Position numbers and translations under genes: made by a program. A stretch of 64,000 nucleotides of DNA, taken from contig CBDBBO010000001.1 of assembly GCA_965203135.1 (NCBI GenBank), positions 1,550,001-1,614,000 of the forward strand, read 5' to 3'. The stretch comes from CATOSD01 sp965203135 (GTDB taxonomy: Bacteria > Chloroflexota > Dehalococcoidia > Lucifugimonadales > CATOSD01). The notes under the pieces were generated by a model. That model searched no databases. It worked only from the letters and a program-made list of their open reading frames with translations, and had not been told where the DNA came from. The first letter of the stretch is position 1. Every line of letters begins with the position of its first letter. Positions 1-7,440 of this stretch are shown here, piece by piece.

Positions 1-2
1 GC

Positions 3-413
3 CGCTCGTCGAACCCGGGCGCGGACGACTTCCAGGACCTGCGGTCCGCCGATGACGGCGGAATGCCCATGTACGAGCTGATGGCCAAGCGCGCGTCCGG
101 CTGGAACACGCGCGGCAACGTCGGCCTGGTGGTCGGAGCCACCTATCCGCGGGAACTGGAGGCGGTGCGCGCGCACTGCCCCGGTATGCCGCTGCTGGTG
201 CCGGGGGTCGGCGCCCAGGGGGGTGACCTCGAGCAGTCGGTGAAGTTCGGACTGGACGGCGATCATCCCAACCTGATGATCTCCTCGTCGCGCGGCGTAA
301 CCTACGCCTCCCGCTGCGCCGGGGACTTCGCCGAAGCGGCCAGGGCAGCGGCCTCGCGGCTGCGCGACGACATCAACGCCGTGCTGGCCCGGGAAGGAGC
401 CGGATGGTGCTAG
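3..413 (+). CDS. pyrF: Orotidine 5'-phosphate decarboxylase, C-terminal part
   Basis: This is the last 136 codons of a gene that begins left of the window. The enzyme makes UMP from orotidine 5'-phosphate in pyrimidine synthesis. Visible family features are SSNPGADDFQ near the left edge, the VPGVGAQGGD phosphate-binding loop, and SSSRGVTYAS with the arginine that contacts the phosphate. These place it in the longer 'type 2' PyrF group. The stop overlaps the start of the following DUF951 gene by 10 bases, so the two are probably cotranscribed. Identification is firm; the N-terminal half with the catalytic lysine is not in the window. Confidence 0.93.
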   Translation, partial: RSSNPGADDFQDLRSADDGGMPMYELMAKRASGWNTRGNVGLVVGATYPRELEAVRAHCPGMPLLVPGVGAQGGDLEQSVKFGLDGDHPNLMISSSRGVTYASRCAGDFAEAARAAASRLRDDINAVLAREGAGWC

Positions 414-604
414 AGCTTCGCATGGGCGACGTCGTGCGGCTGAAGAAAGCGCACCCGTGCGGCGGCTTCGAATGGGAGGTCGTCCGGCTCGGAGCCGACA
501 TCGGCCTGCGCTGCCTGGGATGCGAGCGCCGTACCCTGATGGCGAGGTCGGCGCTGGAAAAGCGAGCCAGGCAGGTAGCCAAAACTGCTCGAAACTTGAC
601 CTAA
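404..604 (+). CDS. DUF951 family small protein
   Basis: A 66-residue basic protein. It starts with ELRMGDVVRLKKAHPCG, then has WEVVRLGADIGLRC and CLGCERRTLM, which is the DUF951 pattern. Paired cysteines (Cys in HPCG, then RCLGC) could bind a metal. The family's function is unknown; RNA or nucleic-acid binding is a common guess because of the small SH3-like fold. It overlaps the end of pyrF, so translation is probably coupled. No signal peptide or membrane segment is visible. Confidence 0.88.
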   Translation: MVLELRMGDVVRLKKAHPCGGFEWEVVRLGADIGLRCLGCERRTLMARSALEKRARQVAKTARNLT

Positions 605-620
605 TTTGCGCCGCAGCGCG

Positions 621-650
621 TTGACATGGGCAAAATCGTACCCATAAAAT
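621..650 (+). promoter_or_regulatory. Sigma-70-type promoter of the bifunctional nuclease gene
   Basis: TTGACA at 621-626 (6/6) and TAAAAT at 645-650 (5/6), with an 18-base spacer. Transcription would start near 657, about 47 bases before the start at 704. Because the promoter overlaps an in-frame upstream ATG at 626, that longer start can be ruled out. Confidence 0.8.
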
Positions 651-703
651 GGCGCCTAACCAGACAAAGCGGCTGGTTGGAAGACAACCGGGAGGAACTG
701 GAA

Positions 704-1264
704 ATGCACGAAATGGTCATTGACAGCATCCGTGTAAGCATGCAGAACTACCAGCGCGTCGTAATCTTGCGCGCGAAGGGGTCGGACAGCTACCTCCCAA
801 TCTGGATTGGGCCCAACGAGGCCGACTCCATCGCGCTGAAGCTTCAGGAAGTGTCCGTGCCTCGACCGCTCACCCACGACCTGCTGGGATCGGTCATCGA
901 CAACCTGGGCGCCTCCGTAGATCACATCGTGGTGTCCGACCTGACCGACGACACCTTCTACGCCAAGATAGTGCTGACCCACAACGGCGGCACGCTGGAG
1001 GTGGACTCGCGACCCAGCGACGCCATCGCGCTCGCCGTTCGCTCGGAGTCGCCCATCTACGCAGAGGAGTCGGTGCTCAAGAAGGGCGGCGTCCAGATGG
1101 ACATGGAGACGGGCAAGGCCGTGGTGACGGGCCGCGAGCAGCAGCCGGCCACTCCGGTTACCGCCGACGAGGTGTCGCGAATGTCGGCCTTCGAGCCGTT
1201 CCTGAACACGCTCAACCTGGAAAACTTCGGCGAGGGCGAACAGGAGCAGGAACCCACCGGCTAA
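704..1264 (+). CDS. Bifunctional nuclease-domain protein (DUF151/BFN)
   Basis: A 186-residue protein with the BFN fold across residues 1-130: MHEMVIDSIRV, then LPIWIGPNEADSIAL, RPLTHDLL, and SRPSDAIALAVR. BFN proteins are small acidic proteins; the plant member has RNase and DNase activity, and bacterial roles are unclear. The C-terminal 50 residues are acidic and probably disordered (ends GEQEQEPTG). ATG 704 is chosen over 626 because GGAGG at 691-695 lies 8 bases upstream and the promoter at 621-650 covers the earlier start. The gene is probably monocistronic, with a hairpin following it. Confidence 0.88.
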   Translation: MHEMVIDSIRVSMQNYQRVVILRAKGSDSYLPIWIGPNEADSIALKLQEVSVPRPLTHDLLGSVIDNLGASVDHIVVSDLTDDTFYAKIVLTHNGGTLEVDSRPSDAIALAVRSESPIYAEESVLKKGGVQMDMETGKAVVTGREQQPATPVTADEVSRMSAFEPFLNTLNLENFGEGEQEQEPTG

Positions 1265-1294
1265 AGGCCACCACAACCGACGGCAGACACAGCG

Positions 1295-1315
1295 GAGCCG
1301 CCTTCAAGGCGGCTC
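1295..1315. terminator. Hairpin between convergent genes
   Basis: GAGCCGCC (1295-1302), loop TTCAA, GGCGGCTC (1308-1315): a perfect 8-bp stem. It lies between the BFN gene and the convergent modC gene. The downstream T-run is weak (TCCTGTCTT), so it may act as a bidirectional terminator. Confidence 0.6.
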
Positions 1316-1351
1316 TCCTGTCTTATGGCGGCGCGCCGGCACAAAGGAAGG

Positions 1352-2440
1352 TCAGGGCGCGTGCACCCAGATGCTGTTGGCCTTGATGATCAGGTGTACC
1401 CCCAACCCCGGACTCAGGCCGAGCTCCTCGAGCGCCCCCGTCGTGATCTCCACCATCAGCCGCTCGCTCACGTCGCAGTACACCAGCACCCTACCGCCCC
1501 GCGACAGCGTGTGAATCTCCTCGATGACGGCGGGAATCACGTTGCGGGCGCTCATCCTGGATGGAGGGTCCGTCGTCAGAATCACGTCGCCCGCCCGAAT
1601 CGAGGCCGTGACCACCTCGCCTTTCCGCCTGCCGTCGGCCCGCGCCAGCAGCCGCGCCGTGCCCACCCGCAGCTCCGCCAGCCCGTCGCCCGCGCCCGTC
1701 GACTCGACCCTGGCCTCGAGCAGGTTCTCCAGCGCGTTGTAGTCCGCGAAGTCCGCTATCGCCGGATGCACCACCACCCGCGGCGTCTTGTCGTGTACCG
1801 CCTTCCGCCCGCCGACCAGCACCAGCGTCGTGTCCGCAAGCGCCGAAACCTCCGAGATCGAGTGGGACACGTAGACCATGGACGTCCCCAGCTCCCGCCG
1901 GACGCTCTTCAGGTGCTCGATGATCACCCCCCGGAATCCGGCGTCCAGCGAGGCGAGCGGCTCGTCGAGCAGCAGCAGCTCCGGCGAAACGGCCAGCGCC
2001 CGCGCCACCGCCACGCGCTGACGCTCCCCGCCGGACAGACCCCCGACGCGCCGGTCCATCAACGCGCCCAGCCCGAACAGCTCAGCCAGCGTCGACGGAT
2101 CGGTCCTGCGCAGGTTCTTCGGCGTGAGCTTGTAGCCGTAGCTGATGTTGTCCCGCACGCTCATGTGCGGAAACAGCGCCGAGTCTTGGAAGACGTATCC
2201 GAAGCGCCTGCGCTCCGGCGGCTCGTTCCGGCGGAGCGTGCTGGAGTACACCGCCCGGCCCATCGCCTCGATCTCGCCCTCGTCCGGCGCGACCAGGCCG
2301 GCGATGCAGTTGAGCAGCGTCGTCTTGCCGCTGCCGGACGGCCCGAAGATCGCCGTCACGCCGGGCGCGAACTCCGCCTCGCAGTCCAGCTCGAACCCGG
2401 CGAACCGTTTCCTCACGCTGAGGCTTATCAATGGCGTCAA
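1352..2440 (-). CDS. modC: ABC transporter ATPase, molybdate type (ModC)
   Basis: A 362-residue ATPase that would energise uptake of molybdate or tungstate. Walker A GPSGSGKTT is at about residues 33-41, followed by a Q-loop (YVFQDSALFPHMSV), the LSGGERQR signature, Walker B LLLLDEP and the switch His in YVSHSISE. The C-terminal 120 residues form a TOBE/MOP-like region that binds oxyanion in ModC. The start is TTG at 2440: its complement is preceded by GGGAGG (2450-2455) at 9 bases. A longer open frame to 2644 runs through an intergenic repeat and the divergent promoter, so it is rejected. No modA or modB is in the window. A molybdenum enzyme (sulfite oxidase) lies at 53.6 kb. A sulfate or other ABC ATPase is the less likely alternative. 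Confidence 0.82.
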   Translation of the reverse strand: MTPLISLSVRKRFAGFELDCEAEFAPGVTAIFGPSGSGKTTLLNCIAGLVAPDEGEIEAMGRAVYSSTLRRNEPPERRRFGYVFQDSALFPHMSVRDNISYGYKLTPKNLRRTDPSTLAELFGLGALMDRRVGGLSGGERQRVAVARALAVSPELLLLDEPLASLDAGFRGVIIEHLKSVRRELGTSMVYVSHSISEVSALADTTLVLVGGRKAVHDKTPRVVVHPAIADFADYNALENLLEARVESTGAGDGLAELRVGTARLLARADGRRKGEVVTASIRAGDVILTTDPPSRMSARNVIPAVIEEIHTLSRGGRVLVYCDVSERLMVEITTGALEELGLSPGLGVHLIIKANSIWVHAP

Positions 2441-2469
2441 GTCGCTAGACCTCCCGTGGCAACGCTGGC

Positions 2470-2507
2470 CTCCTCTCCCCTGGTGGGAGAGGATCGAGGT
2501 GAGGGGG
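2470..2507. repeat. Intergenic palindromic repeat, family B
   Basis: A GC-rich copy containing CCTCTCCCCTGGTGGGAGAGG, then TCGAGGTGAGGGGG. Related copies lie at 41222-41250, 47830-47893 and 58790-58830. This copy separates the divergent modC and LON-domain genes. Confidence 0.7.
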
Positions 2508-2522
2508 ACTACGCCGCCCGCA

Positions 2523-2552
2523 TTGGCAACAGGCGTCCACGCGCTATATACT
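2523..2552 (+). promoter_or_regulatory. Promoter of the LON-domain gene
   Basis: TTGGCA at 2523-2528 (5/6) and TATACT at 2547-2552 (5/6), 18-base spacer. The start codon is at 2583, giving a leader of about 24 bases with CAGGAG at 2566-2571. Confidence 0.7.
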
Positions 2553-2582
2553 CGCACAATACCCGCAGGAGCCGCCAATTCG

Positions 2583-3233
2583 ATGCCCGACGAGATTGTC
2601 CGTCTTCCTCTCTTCCCTCTGAACGTGGTGATGTTCCCAAACACGACGATACCGCTTCAGATATTCGAGGAGCGCTACAAGCAGATGCTGAGGGACTGCC
2701 TGGACCGCGACTCCAGGTTCGGCGTCACGCTCATCAAGGAGGGCGTTGAGGTGGGCGAGCCGGCGACGCCGCACGTGGTGGGCACTGTGGCGGACATCGT
2801 CCACGTGAACCGTGTTTCCGGCGACCGCTTCTTCATCTCCATATTCGGGCGAGAGCGCTTCGAGATAGTGGCGATCTCACAGCAACGCCCGTACCTGGCC
2901 GCGGACGTCAGGCTGCTCGCGGACGACGAGGACGTGGACGTGCCGCCCACCGAGATGGCGCAGATTCGCAAGGCGGCCACCGAGCACGTGCGGCTGCGCT
3001 ACGGTCTCAGCGGCGGCTGGGTGCGGGAGTCCCAGTTGCCTTCAGACCCGCTCGACCTGTCCTACTTCATCGGCGGAATGCTCCAGGCAAGCCTCGAGGA
3101 GAAGCAGGCGCTGCTGGCCGAGCCTTCGACGTCCCGGCGCCTCGAGACGGAGCTGGACCTTCTGCGACGCGAGGGCGAGGAACTGCGGAAGCAGGTCACC
3201 CAGCAGCTCAGGTCCCGCTTCAGCAGGCAGTAG
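2583..3233 (+). CDS. LON substrate-binding-domain protein (no protease domain)
   Basis: A 216-residue cytosolic protein consisting of the Lon N-terminal (LAN/PUA-like) domain only: LPLFPLNVVMFPNTTIPLQI at residues 8-27, FEERYKQM, and an FFISIFGRERFEI strand. There is no AAA+ or Ser-Lys protease domain. Residues 180-216 form a charged helix (LETELDLLRREGEELRKQV). Such stand-alone domains are widespread and are thought to bind substrates or regulate proteolysis, but the role is unproven. ATG 2583 is supported by CAGGAG and by the upstream promoter, which excludes longer frames. Confidence 0.88.
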   Translation: MPDEIVRLPLFPLNVVMFPNTTIPLQIFEERYKQMLRDCLDRDSRFGVTLIKEGVEVGEPATPHVVGTVADIVHVNRVSGDRFFISIFGRERFEIVAISQQRPYLAADVRLLADDEDVDVPPTEMAQIRKAATEHVRLRYGLSGGWVRESQLPSDPLDLSYFIGGMLQASLEEKQALLAEPSTSRRLETELDLLRREGEELRKQVTQQLRSRFSRQ

Positions 3234-3256
3234 GCGCGGGGGATAGGGATGCCGCG

Positions 3257-4963
3257 TCACTCACAGAACGGCAGCCCGAGCGATCCCAGGTCGCTTTCGG
3301 GCACGTCTCGCAAAGCCTCGGGAATGCACCCCGTGAACCGGCCGCCGCTCAGGTTCAGTTCGGTAAGGTTGGGCAGTTCTCCCAGCTGGAGCGGTATATC
3401 GCCGCTCAGTAGGTTGCCGCTGAGGGAGAGGCGTGTGAGGTAACGCAGGCCACCCAACTGCGGCGGAATGACGCCTGTCAACTGGTTGTCGTCGAGGTAT
3501 AGCGACTCCAGCAGGCGCAGACTGCCCAGTTCTTCGGGAATCGCCCCGCTCAGCAGGTTGCCGTGCAAAACGAGTCTTCTCAAACCTTCAAGGTTTCCCA
3601 GCTCCGGAGGAATCGAACCCACGAGGTTGTTGTGGGAGAGGATAATATCTCTGAGGTTGGAGAGCGCTCCGAGTTCAGCGGGAATCTCGCCGCTAAGCCG
3701 ATTGTCGTCGAGGTAGAGACGCCTCAAGCTGGTCGCGTTCCCCAACGTCGTCGGTATAGCCCCGCCAAGCTGATTGTCGTAGAGCCACAGGTCTCGCAGT
3801 CCACCGAGCTGTCCCAACTCCGCAGGAATGGCGCCCGACAGCCGGTTGTCGCTAAGATCCAGGACCCTGAGATTGGACAGGCCACCCAGACTCGCGGGGA
3901 TTTCACCGCTCAGCCGATTGCCGGACAAGTCCAGGCTGCTAAGGTCGACCAGTTCCCCAAGCGCCCCAGGCACGCGCCCGGCCAAGCCCATGTCGGGTAG
4001 TCTAAGCTCCTCAACGCGCCTCGAACCTGGGGAGATAGTCAGGCCAATCCAGTTCGTCAGCGCCGTCCCTTCGTCCCAGTTCAGCGCGGCGCCGCCTCCC
4101 AGCACGCTGGCGATTTGTAACAAGGCTGCGCACTCTCTGACCGTTTCGGCATGGGCGGAAGGGTTGGGAACGGTGACGCCGTTCACGCAGCGATGATCCT
4201 CGACGAAGACACGGGCCGTAGTGGTCGACGTGGCTCCGTTGATGTCTCTGGCTTTCAGCGTCAGCGTGTACGCCGACGTCTGCTCGCGCTCCAGCGATCC
4301 GGCCAGTGTGATGCGTCCGTCGTCAGAATCGATGGCGAACACGGCGCCAGGCTCAGACGCCGCTATCGAATACGACAGCGTATCGCCGGGAGAGTCGGTG
4401 GCCTCCACGACGCCGACGAACTCTCCGACGCCGGCGTTCCTCTCAACTTTGAACTCGTATGAAGACAAGGCGAACACCGGAGCGGCGCACTTCCGCGTAG
4501 CGCCTGTCACCGCGGCCGACGGCGCGCCCCATGCGGCCGCGGTGGTTACGCCGTCTCCGAACGCCCTCACGCGAAACTGGTAATCGCTGCCGCACTTCAG
4601 GTAGTCTATCGTGCGCGACGGGCTGGTCGTCGCCCAGTCCCGAGACCAGAAGTCTCTGCTGGCATTTGCGAGACGGTACTGCACGAGGTAGCTGGTGGCC
4701 TCAGGGACTTCGTTCCATCTCAGGTGAACGCTCACTTCGCCTTGCCCGACGACGGCCAAGCCGCCTGGCGCCGGGGCTTCACTCAAGCCGTGGCTGGCTA
4801 CACATTCCCGGAACGGAGGACCGCACTCCTGCGCCGAGGCGTCATCACGCATCCACAAGGCGGAGAATACGACGAGCGCTAGCGTCGCAAGAATCGCTAT
4901 CCAGTCGCGGCGGGTATGCCTAGGAGCTGGGGATCTCATTGCGTTACTACAGGATTGCGCCAT
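3257..4963 (-). CDS. Secreted protein with FN3, cadherin-like and leucine-rich repeats
   Basis: A 568-residue exported protein. A signal peptide with the hydrophobic core WIAILATLALVVFSALWM lies near residues 21-38 and probably ends at ASA. A fibronectin type III domain follows (about 57-155), then a cadherin-like domain (about 160-255, with AIDSDDGRITLAG). The rest is about ten plant-type leucine-rich repeats of 24 residues with the pattern L..LDLS.N.LSG.IP..LG, ending in a capped Cys pair (GCIPEAL...LPFCE). Cys pairs suggest disulfides outside the membrane. Likely role: surface binding or adhesion; the ligand is unknown. The start may instead be the in-frame ATG at 4936, since neither start has a clear Shine-Dalgarno sequence. 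Confidence 0.8.
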   Translation of the reverse strand: MAQSCSNAMRSPAPRHTRRDWIAILATLALVVFSALWMRDDASAQECGPPFRECVASHGLSEAPAPGGLAVVGQGEVSVHLRWNEVPEATSYLVQYRLANASRDFWSRDWATTSPSRTIDYLKCGSDYQFRVRAFGDGVTTAAAWGAPSAAVTGATRKCAAPVFALSSYEFKVERNAGVGEFVGVVEATDSPGDTLSYSIAASEPGAVFAIDSDDGRITLAGSLEREQTSAYTLTLKARDINGATSTTTARVFVEDHRCVNGVTVPNPSAHAETVRECAALLQIASVLGGGAALNWDEGTALTNWIGLTISPGSRRVEELRLPDMGLAGRVPGALGELVDLSSLDLSGNRLSGEIPASLGGLSNLRVLDLSDNRLSGAIPAELGQLGGLRDLWLYDNQLGGAIPTTLGNATSLRRLYLDDNRLSGEIPAELGALSNLRDIILSHNNLVGSIPPELGNLEGLRRLVLHGNLLSGAIPEELGSLRLLESLYLDDNQLTGVIPPQLGGLRYLTRLSLSGNLLSGDIPLQLGELPNLTELNLSGGRFTGCIPEALRDVPESDLGSLGLPFCE

Positions 4964-5008
4964 GGGAGCAACGAAGGGGGCGGGAAAACGCTCCGGCGTG
5001 GCCGCTGG

Positions 5009-5926
5009 CTAGGGGCCCTCGGTCACGCGGCGTACATCGTGCGCGGGCGCGCCGAACGCCTGCGGGTGCAGGATGGCGGCGAGCAGTTCCACGCCGTCCA
5101 CCAGCCGCGGGCCGCTGCGGCTGAACAGGCTGCCCGAGTCCACGGCGTACACCGCGCCGGAGCGCCACGCCGATAGCTCCTGCCACCGCTCCCGATCCGG
5201 CAGGCTGTCGAACTCCGCCGCCGCGCGTTCGGTGTCCATGCCGCACGGCATGAGCACCAGCACGTCCGGGTCGCAGGCGGCCAGCTCGTCGAACTCGACG
5301 CGCCGCGACGGGCCGCCCGGCTGTGCAAGGCCGTCCGCTCCGCCCGCGAGCGCCACCATCTCGGGCACCCAGTGGCCGGCGACGATTAGCGGGTCGAGCC
5401 ACTCGACGCAGACGACTTTCGGAAGCGTTCCGGATTGGGCAACAGCAAGTCGCACGCGATCCAGCCGATGCCGGGCGACCGCGGCCACCTGCTCGGCCTT
5501 CTCCTCTGCTCCGGCGGCCCGCCCGACGCGAACCACGTCTGCGAGCACGTCGTCGACGCCATGGGGGTCCAGCGAGATGACTTGCGGCGCGTCCGGCAGA
5601 CCGGCTATCGCGGCCTGCACGTCGTCCAGCGAAACGGCGCACACCTCGCAAAGCTCCTGCGTGATGACGAGATCGGGGCGGGCGCGTTCCAGTGCGGCGG
5701 CATCCACCTCGTACAGCGGCTCGCCTCTGCTCATCAGATCCGAGACGAGTCGGTCGATCTCCGCGCTGCCCAGCCGTTCGGAGTCGATCCTGCTCGTCAC
5801 CACCCTGGGTTTGGCGCGGGCCTCCCCCGGGTAGTCGCACTCGTGGCTGACGCCGTGGAGACTGTCGCCCAGTCCGAGCGCGTAGACTATCTCGGTCGCG
5901 CTGGGCAGGAAGCTGCAAATACGCAC
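5009..5926 (-). CDS. BtuF-like periplasmic-binding-fold protein (cobalamin type)
   Basis: A 305-residue protein with the class III binding-protein fold: RICSFLPSATEIVYALGLGD, then HECDYPGEARAKPRVV (the usual 'S.ECDYP' motif of this branch), PDLVITQELCEVC, VVCVEWLDPL and VDGVELLAAILHP. Relatives bind vitamin B12 or corrinoids. No signal peptide is visible and no BtuC or BtuD lies nearby, so a cytosolic corrinoid-binding role is possible. The GTG start at 5926 lies 2 bases after the stop of the aminotransferase gene, so the two are translationally coupled. Longer upstream frames are out of phase with that gene and rejected. Confidence 0.82.
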   Translation of the reverse strand: MRICSFLPSATEIVYALGLGDSLHGVSHECDYPGEARAKPRVVTSRIDSERLGSAEIDRLVSDLMSRGEPLYEVDAAALERARPDLVITQELCEVCAVSLDDVQAAIAGLPDAPQVISLDPHGVDDVLADVVRVGRAAGAEEKAEQVAAVARHRLDRVRLAVAQSGTLPKVVCVEWLDPLIVAGHWVPEMVALAGGADGLAQPGGPSRRVEFDELAACDPDVLVLMPCGMDTERAAAEFDSLPDRERWQELSAWRSGAVYAVDSGSLFSRSGPRLVDGVELLAAILHPQAFGAPAHDVRRVTEGP

Positions 5927-5928
5927 GC

Positions 5929-7134
5929 CTAGCCCCTGAGCAGTCCCTCGCCGTCCAGCACCTCGGCGAATTTGGCCACGCCCTCGTGGATCTCCTCGAC
6001 GGTGTTGTAGCCGAAGCACAGGCGGAAGTAGTTCTTGCCCGAAACTCCGTCGGGCGCGTACTGGACGCCGGTGTGGTAGCCCACGTCGGCATCGTCCATC
6101 ACCTTCTGCTGCACGCTCACCAGGTCGGCGCCCTCGGACAGCCGGCCCCACACGTACATGCCGCCTTGGGGGTTGCTCCAGGTGGCCGCCGAGCCGAAGT
6201 TCTCGCCAAGCGCGGCCACCATGGCGTCGCGCTTGGTGCGCAGAATGTTCTTGAGGTCGGCTATGTGGTCTTCCAGGCCGGTGGTGGCGTAGCGATGCAC
6301 GGTGAGCGCGGCGAGTTGGTTCGCGCCTCCGCCCTGCTTCACGGACTGCGCCCTGGCCAGCACCTCCGGGGGCGCGGCCATGTAGCCCATGCGCACGCCC
6401 GGAGCGATGATCTTGGAGAACGAGGCGACGTACATGACGCGGCCGGTGTCGTCGAGTGCGTGCAGCGAGGTCACGTCCTCACCCTCGAAGCGCAGGTCGG
6501 CGTAGCAATCGTCCTCCAGTATGGGCACGCCGTACTCCTGCGACAGCCGGACGACCTCTTTGCGGCGTTCGAGCGTCATCGTCCAGCCCTGCGGGTTCTG
6601 GAATGTGGGAATCGCATAGATGAACTTGGGCCGCTTGCCCTCGCCGACGGCCTTCTGCAGAGCGCCCTCCAGCGCGTCAGGCACGAAGCCCTCCTGGTCG
6701 CACTCGACACCGCGGATGTCGGCGCGGAAGCGACGCAGCGTGTTGAGCGTGCCGCCGTACACCCAGTTCTCGGTGAGCACCACGTCGCCGGGGTCGATCA
6801 GCGTCTCGATGAGCAGGCCGATGGGTTCACCGGAGCCGCCGCCAACGAGGATGTCGTCCGGGCCTACGCGCATATCCCTGTTGCGCTGGAGCTTGTCGGC
6901 GATGTACTCGCGCAGCGGCGGGTAACCCTGCGGGTGGGGGTAGACTGCCAGGTCCTGGCCCTCGTCCCGGAACGCGGACGCCAAAGAGTCGAGCAGCCCG
7001 TCCAGCGGCACCGACGGCGGGTCGGCGTAGGCGACGGCAAAGTCGTACTTGCCGCGGCGCACCGCCGCGCGGGGCCGAGCCGGCGGCACGGTAGATGCGA
7101 ACGAGTCTTCGAAGCTGAACGGTTGGTTTGCCAT
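5929..7134 (-). CDS. PLP-dependent class I/II aminotransferase
   Basis: A 401-residue fold-type I aminotransferase related to 2-aminoadipate and multi-substrate aminotransferases. Key features: GYPPLREYIADKL, the IPTFQNPQGWTM segment, the EDDCYADL aspartate that pairs with the pyridine nitrogen, SFSKIIAPGVRMGY with the Schiff-base lysine, and a C-terminal arginine in YFRLCFGY. No GntR DNA-binding domain is fused, so it acts as an enzyme and not as an MocR regulator. ATG 7134 follows AGGAGGA (7142-7148) at 7 bases. A longer frame to 7275 would cross the promoter. The substrate cannot be fixed from sequence. It is followed directly by the BtuF-like gene. Confidence 0.85.
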   Translation of the reverse strand: MANQPFSFEDSFASTVPPARPRAAVRRGKYDFAVAYADPPSVPLDGLLDSLASAFRDEGQDLAVYPHPQGYPPLREYIADKLQRNRDMRVGPDDILVGGGSGEPIGLLIETLIDPGDVVLTENWVYGGTLNTLRRFRADIRGVECDQEGFVPDALEGALQKAVGEGKRPKFIYAIPTFQNPQGWTMTLERRKEVVRLSQEYGVPILEDDCYADLRFEGEDVTSLHALDDTGRVMYVASFSKIIAPGVRMGYMAAPPEVLARAQSVKQGGGANQLAALTVHRYATTGLEDHIADLKNILRTKRDAMVAALGENFGSAATWSNPQGGMYVWGRLSEGADLVSVQQKVMDDADVGYHTGVQYAPDGVSGKNYFRLCFGYNTVEEIHEGVAKFAEVLDGEGLLRG

Positions 7135-7207
7135 AGGGGAGTCCTCCTGGGGCGAGGGCGATTCGGCGCTCTCGGCGAGCGCACCGGGCGTGTGCTTGCT
7201 GCGGCTA

Positions 7208-7236
7208 AGTGTAGTGGCAAGGGCCGCTTTTGACAA
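7208..7236 (-). promoter_or_regulatory. Promoter of the aminotransferase gene
   Basis: Read on the minus strand: TTGTCA (7236-7231, 5/6), 17-base spacer, TACACT (7213-7208, 4/6). Transcription would start near 7200, leaving a leader of about 66 bases. Confidence 0.55.
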
Positions 7237-7290
7237 ACGCGGCGTGGCATCTTTGCTAAAGTCTGCCTTGCGCATGACTCTTCCATGCGC

Positions 7291-7440
7291 CTATATTAAA
7301 GGCTGCCTTTAACGAAACATCGTGCTTTGATGATTATGGATGGCTGCCTTTAATATAGACGGCTTAGCTCTCCTTGTTAAATCCAGCCTTTAACATAGAC
7401 GGGTTAACGCTCCTTGTTAAATCCAGCCTTTAACATAAAG
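7291..7440. promoter_or_regulatory. Four-site palindrome array upstream of fic (candidate operator)
   Basis: Four related 17-base sites end at 7312, 7353, 7393 and 7433, so they are spaced 41, 40 and 40 bases apart. Site 1 (7296-7312) is TTAAAGGCTGCCTTTAA, an 8-bp perfect palindrome around one T. Sites 3 (7377-7393) and 4 (7417-7433) read TTAAATCCAGCCTTTAA. Site 2 (7337-7353) keeps only the right arm. A 28-base direct repeat (7370-7397 and 7410-7437) includes sites 3 and 4. A 13-bp inverted repeat (7291-7303 with 7346-7358) brackets sites 1 and 2. The array lies directly before fic, between divergent genes, so it looks like an operator for cooperative binding. Confidence 0.7.

Noticed and set aside
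7346..7440. Tandem 40-base repeats as a CRISPR array
   Set aside because: The 'spacers' are also repeated, there are fewer than three units and no cas genes; the palindromes fit an operator better.
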